A stretch of DNA of 15,870 nt from Actinomycetota bacterium (GTDB lineage: Bacteria; Actinomycetota; Acidimicrobiia; Spongiisociales; ZC4RG35): contig JAPUJM010000007.1 in assembly GCA_027296205.1 (NCBI GenBank), positions 1-15,870 on the forward strand. The letters run 5' to 3'. This document shows, one piece after another, positions 12,851 through 15,870 of this stretch. The translations under genes and the position numbers were made by a program. The notes below the pieces were generated by a model that made no database searches, was not told the origin of the DNA, and saw nothing but the letters and a program-made list of their open reading frames with translations. Every line of letters starts with the position of its first letter. Position 1 is the first letter of the stretch.

Positions 12851-13815
12851 AGGCGATCGTCGTAACTGAAGGCGGAGGACCCGAGAAGTTGGTGCTCGCT
12901 GATGTCCCCGACCCCAATCCCGGAGTGGGAGAACTGGTTGTCGAAGTTGCCGCAGCCGGCCTCAACTTCATCGACACCTACCACCGCTCTGGGCTCTACC
13001 CCATGGACTTACCCTTCACTCCCGGCCTGGAAGGAGCGGGAATCGTCGGAGAAGTCGGTGAGTCGGCCGGTGGCTTCTCCAAAGGTGATCGCATCGGATG
13101 GACCAATGTCATCGGCAGCTATGCGGAGAAGGTCGCGGTGCCCGCAGACAAAGCCATTCCCATCCCGGAAGGTGCCGACGAGTCCACAACGGCCGCCATG
13201 CTCCTCCAAGGGATCACCGCGCATTACCTGGCCACCGACACCTACCCACTCACCCGAGGTGATCGTTGTCTGATCCACGCCGGCGCAGGTGGTGTCGGTC
13301 TGCTCCTCACCCAAATCGCCAAGCTGTATGGCGCAGAAGTGATCACAACGGTGGGGACCGACCAGAAGGCCCGGCTCAGCATGGATGCCGGGGCCGACCA
13401 TGTCGTGGTGTACACCCGCGAGAACTTCAAGGATGCGATAGAGACGGCCTACGGGCCCCACCCACTCGACGTCGTCTACGACGGTGTCGGAGCAGCCACC
13501 TTCGACGCCAGTCTCGACCTCCTTCGTCCTCGGGGGATGATGATCACATTCGGCAATGCCTCCGGGCCCGTGCCCGAAGTTTCGCCCCAGACCCTGGCGC
13601 AGAAGGGCTCACTGTTTCTCACCCGACCCACGATGACGAACCATCTCCAGACGAGGGAAGAGTTGCTTGGCCGGGCAAACGCGCTTTTTGATTGGATCGC
13701 TGGAGGGCATCTCGACGTGCGGATCAGCGCCGAGTACCCACTCCGGCAGGCGTCCGACGCTCATCGGGCCCTGGAGGGCCGTGAAACCACCGGCAAGGTG
13801 CTGATCAGGCCTTAG
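12847..13815 (+). CDS. NADPH:quinone oxidoreductase-like MDR superfamily enzyme
   Basis: 322 residues. Zeta-crystallin/QOR-type medium-chain dehydrogenases reduce quinones or enones with NADPH and lack zinc. The N-terminal GroES-like domain shows EVAAAGLNFIDTYHRSGLYP and LPFTPGLEGAGIV, the QOR signature region with Asn and Asp at the usual places. The Rossmann domain begins at about 125 with the cofactor motif HAGAGGVG (residues 144-151) and AEVITTVGTDQKARL; Lys174 would contact the NADPH phosphate. The C-terminal HRALEGRETTGKVLI is the family ending. Catalytic zinc Cys/His ligands are absent, as in QOR. GTG 12847 has GGTGGAG just upstream and begins with KAIVVTE, the normal N-terminus; an ATG 18 bases earlier would add an unconserved stretch. 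It is coupled to the preceding unknown gene. Confidence 0.92.
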   Translation: MKAIVVTEGGGPEKLVLADVPDPNPGVGELVVEVAAAGLNFIDTYHRSGLYPMDLPFTPGLEGAGIVGEVGESAGGFSKGDRIGWTNVIGSYAEKVAVPADKAIPIPEGADESTTAAMLLQGITAHYLATDTYPLTRGDRCLIHAGAGGVGLLLTQIAKLYGAEVITTVGTDQKARLSMDAGADHVVVYTRENFKDAIETAYGPHPLDVVYDGVGAATFDASLDLLRPRGMMITFGNASGPVPEVSPQTLAQKGSLFLTRPTMTNHLQTREELLGRANALFDWIAGGHLDVRISAEYPLRQASDAHRALEGRETTGKVLIRP

Positions 13816-13944
13816 TGCCCCCCAACGCAAATACGATGACGTTTCAGCGGACAGATGACACCGCTTGCCGGTTGACAACCGATCTACGATCAGACGACCC
13901 TCGAAGGAATAACCACCTCTGTGACTGACTGGATCGTGTCCTGA
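13816..13944. other. Intergenic stretch leading into a truncated ferredoxin
   Basis: A TTGACA-like -35 hexamer (13872-13877) is present but has no -10 box at a proper distance. A GTG at 13921 opens only a seven-codon frame ending at the TGA at 13942-13944, after which the ferredoxin frame is open. The sequence looks like the left junction of a rearrangement or the remains of a gene's 5' part. Confidence 0.35.
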
Positions 13945-14258
13945 AATAGGTTCTTCTCCGTCCTTCGCTGCAATCACTGCACAGACGCACCGTGTGTTGC
14001 CATCTGCCCCACCGGCGCGCTCTTCAAACGCGATGACGGCATCGTCGACTTCGACACCGACCTGTGCATTGGATGCAAATCATGCATGCAGGCCTGCCCT
14101 TATGACGCCCTCTACATCGACCCGATGGACAACACCGCGCAGAAGTGCAACTACTGCGCACATCGGGTTGATGTCGGTCTGCAACCGGCCTGTGTCATCG
14201 TGTGCCCCGAGCAGGCGATCATCGCCGGGGACATCGACGACCCCACCACTCAGATCGG
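13945..14258 (+). pseudogene. Fragment of a PsrB/NrfC/DmsB-type multi-[4Fe-4S] subunit
   Basis: The frame opens after a TGA with no start codon and at once gives RFFSVLRCNHCTDAPCV, which in intact proteins lies some 50 residues from the N-terminus. Clear Cys motifs follow: CNHCTDAPCVAICP, CIGCKSCMQACP, and CNYCAHRVDVGLQPACVIVCP, then EQAIIAGDIDDPTTQIG. This is the electron-transfer subunit of molybdopterin (DMSO reductase family) or alternative complex III-type enzymes, which carries four cubane clusters. The first cluster segment is missing. After about 14258 the homology stops: the usual 25-residue ending (a VRKPE-like region) is not seen in any frame, and the frame runs on, antisense to the next gene, to 14565. 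Truncated at both ends, it should be nonfunctional unless it starts at an internal codon. Confidence 0.72.
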
Positions 14259-14345
14259 GCCGCAGCGCGTCTGGGGTCGAAGACCAGGTAGGCGAGGGAC
14301 CCGACGGATCCAGCTTTCAGGCGTTGATCGGCTCTCGCTGGCCGG

Positions 14346-14669
14346 TCAGGCGCCGGTGCAGTCGGCTCGTAGCGGATCGGTGGCAGTGAGCAACTTGAAG
14401 GAGGCGGTCAGTTCGTCACATGTCCGGTTTCCGATGCGCACCATCGGGTCAGCATCATCCAACAGGCCCCATGCGATCACGTCGGCTGAATACTCAACGC
14501 CACGTTCCGACCAGGGAACAGTGTCGTCCTGCCACCGCCGACGACCGGCTCGCTCGAGCACCTGAGCCCAGGTCTCGTCGTCTACGTGGTCGAGCATCCA
14601 GACGTGGGCGAGTTCGTGGGCCGAACCACAACCTTTGCTCAACCGACCAGACCGCAACCACTCCTCCAA
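14346..14669 (-). CDS. Short HExxH (gluzincin-like) protein, probably N-terminally truncated
   Basis: 107 residues from TTG 14669. The motif SAHELAHVW (H18, E19, H22) is a zinc-peptidase HExxH site, and ERGVEYSADVIAWGLL (E55, E59, D63) lies about 35 residues downstream where the third ligand of a gluzincin is expected. Cys14 and Cys84/C104 may pair. Actinobacteria have secreted proteins with this kind of C-terminal domain, normally preceded by a signal peptide and an N-terminal part; here neither is present. The frame remains open upstream to a TAA at 14733-14735 (encoding ADQTSIRNILEEW-like sequence) but offers no ATG or GTG, and it overlaps the start of the glycosyltransferase gene. It is likely a gene remnant, though a small cytoplasmic protein cannot be excluded. 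Confidence 0.5.
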   Translation of the reverse strand: MEEWLRSGRLSKGCGSAHELAHVWMLDHVDDETWAQVLERAGRRRWQDDTVPWSERGVEYSADVIAWGLLDDADPMVRIGNRTCDELTASFKLLTATDPLRADCTGA

Positions 14670-14710
14670 GATGTTTCTTATGCTCGTCTGGTCGGCGAGT
14701 ATGGGGTCTG

Positions 14711-15870
14711 ATGATGGTTGGCCGTCGGATAGTTATGACCTTGGCGTTTTATCCACGGGGTGGATCGGCCCAGGTGGTGCGTTATCTGGGCGGAGCTCTG
14801 GAGACGCTGGGGCAGACGGTGACGGTGTGTTGTGGGTCGCTGGGGCCACCGGGATCTTCCTCACATGCGGCGACGTTCTTCGCGGGCCTCGACGTGCAGA
14901 CGCTCGACTTCACCGAAGCGGCGACATGGTTCGATCAGGGACGGGACCCGATGGCCGCACCGGTGCCCTTCCCCCCGTCGTTCGAGGATCGACCCGACGT
15001 GCCCGACAGGGTGTTCGCCTCCTTGGACGATGACGCCTATCAGCGACAGGTAGCGGTCTGGCAGTCCCTGCTGGAACGAGTGGGGTTGCCGGATCTGTAT
15101 CACATGAACCATCTGACTCACGTCAACGATGCGGTGGCGGCCCTTGGTGCCCGGCCCACTGTTGTCCATCTACACGGCACCGAGCTGAAGATGCTGGCCA
15201 AGATCCGCGGCGGTGATGGGGAGCGATGGAAGCATGCGGCCGAGTGGGATCAGCGTCTGGTGAGGGCCGGCCGTCGGGCCGATCGTCTCGTTGTCATCTC
15301 ACCGACAGATCGGCAACTGGCAATCGACCTGTTGGGGGTGGCCCCCTCGCTCATCGAAGTCGTGCCCAACGGCGTCGATATCACCAGGTTCGCCCCCGTC
15401 CACTTGACGAGAAGGGAACGGTTGGCCCAGTGGCGTCAGTGGCTGGTGGACGAGCCGCAAGGATGGGATGAGAACGGCCGACCGGGCACGATCCGCTATT
15501 CGGACAACGACATAGAGCAATTCTTCTTGGACCCGAAGACGGGCGAGCTGCTCCCGGTGCTGATGTTCGTCGGCCGCTTCCTGAATTTCAAAAGGGTTCC
15601 ACTGCTCGTTCGCGCCTACGCCGAAGCGCGGGAGGCCCTGGGACCCAGCCCACCGCCGTTGGTGATCTGGGGAGGTTATCCCGGCGAGTGGGAAGGCGAA
15701 CATCCCCACACGGTGGCGACCACGATGGGAGTCGACGGGGTCTTCTTCGTCGGCTGGCGGGGACATGAGGATCTCCCTCTCGGGTTCAACTGTGCCGACG
15801 TATTCGTGGCGCCTTCGGTCGATGAGCCGTTTGGCCAGGTCTACCTGGAGGCCATGGCATGTGAGCTCCC
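14711..15870 (+). CDS. GT4-family glycosyltransferase (partial, runs off the right edge)
   Basis: About 386 residues are present, and the C-terminus is outside the window. The N-terminal Rossmann domain begins RRIVMTLAFYPRGGSAQVV, with the glycine-rich acceptor loop. LYHMNHLTHVNDAV and VVHLHGTELKML are typical middle strands, and VVISPTDRQ, IEVVPNGVDITRF and MFVGRFLNFKRVPLLV mark the linker and the C-terminal domain. DEPFGQVYLEAMACELP carries the GT4 E-x7-E motif for nucleotide-sugar binding. Such enzymes transfer a sugar from NDP- or GDP-sugar to lipids, glycans or small molecules; the acceptor cannot be told. An insertion of about 40 residues between NGVD and VGRF contains Trp/Asp-rich sequence. 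Starts at ATG 14711 or 14714 with GGGG just upstream; a later ATG at 14735 would cut off the first strand. Confidence 0.88.
   Translation, partial: MMVGRRIVMTLAFYPRGGSAQVVRYLGGALETLGQTVTVCCGSLGPPGSSSHAATFFAGLDVQTLDFTEAATWFDQGRDPMAAPVPFPPSFEDRPDVPDRVFASLDDDAYQRQVAVWQSLLERVGLPDLYHMNHLTHVNDAVAALGARPTVVHLHGTELKMLAKIRGGDGERWKHAAEWDQRLVRAGRRADRLVVISPTDRQLAIDLLGVAPSLIEVVPNGVDITRFAPVHLTRRERLAQWRQWLVDEPQGWDENGRPGTIRYSDNDIEQFFLDPKTGELLPVLMFVGRFLNFKRVPLLVRAYAEAREALGPSPPPLVIWGGYPGEWEGEHPHTVATTMGVDGVFFVGWRGHEDLPLGFNCADVFVAPSVDEPFGQVYLEAMACEL

Noticed and set aside
14750..14758. A third DnaA-box-like sequence, TTATCCACG
   Set aside because: One mismatch, isolated, and inside the glycosyltransferase coding sequence; expected by chance.

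Overview
The window is high-GC bacterial DNA. Its gene content points to an actinobacterium, probably a deep, non-filamentous lineage such as Acidimicrobiia; the class is an inference. The evidence is an RsiG-type c-di-GMP anti-sigma protein, a YbjN-fold protein, frequent TTG and GTG starts, and promoters whose -10 box (TANNNT) sits 6 bases before the start codon, as in leaderless actinobacterial transcripts.

Left third (1-4762) is a divergent respiratory locus. Leftward run a four-helix membrane protein, a 2[4Fe-4S] ferredoxin and the N-terminus of a bc-type cytochrome b that leaves the window. Rightward run three overlapping genes: a CcoN-like (cbb3 oxidase subunit I) protein that lacks every histidine normally binding heme or copper, a CcoO-like monoheme cytochrome c whose axial Met appears replaced by His, and a second membrane-anchored cytochrome c. 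The two cytochromes share a 44-residue N-terminal domain and a long Pro/Ala linker. This looks like a quinone/ferredoxin/cytochrome c electron-transfer assembly built on an oxidase scaffold with no catalytic site. It is the best candidate here for an undescribed system.

Middle (4750-8289): a glutaredoxin-like protein, a strong hairpin, a possible 32-residue membrane microprotein, a SAM hydroxide adenosyltransferase (DUF62) divergent from a Clp1/Grc3-like polynucleotide kinase, then a secreted CAP-domain protein with a Thr/Pro tail. The convergent gap after it holds two adjacent DnaA boxes.

Right-middle (8290-12372), all leftward: a MoaD-like domain fused to a polytopic, CdsA-like membrane domain; hairpins; then a tight run of M23 peptidase, RsiG-like protein, type II L-asparaginase and YbjN-fold protein.

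Right end (12431-15870): a small unknown protein with a leaderless promoter, coupled to an NADPH:quinone reductase-like MDR enzyme. Next comes a decayed patch holding a four-cluster PsrB/NrfC-type ferredoxin fragment with no start or C-terminus, and a short HExxH protein that looks N-terminally truncated. Last is a GT4 glycosyltransferase that runs off the end.
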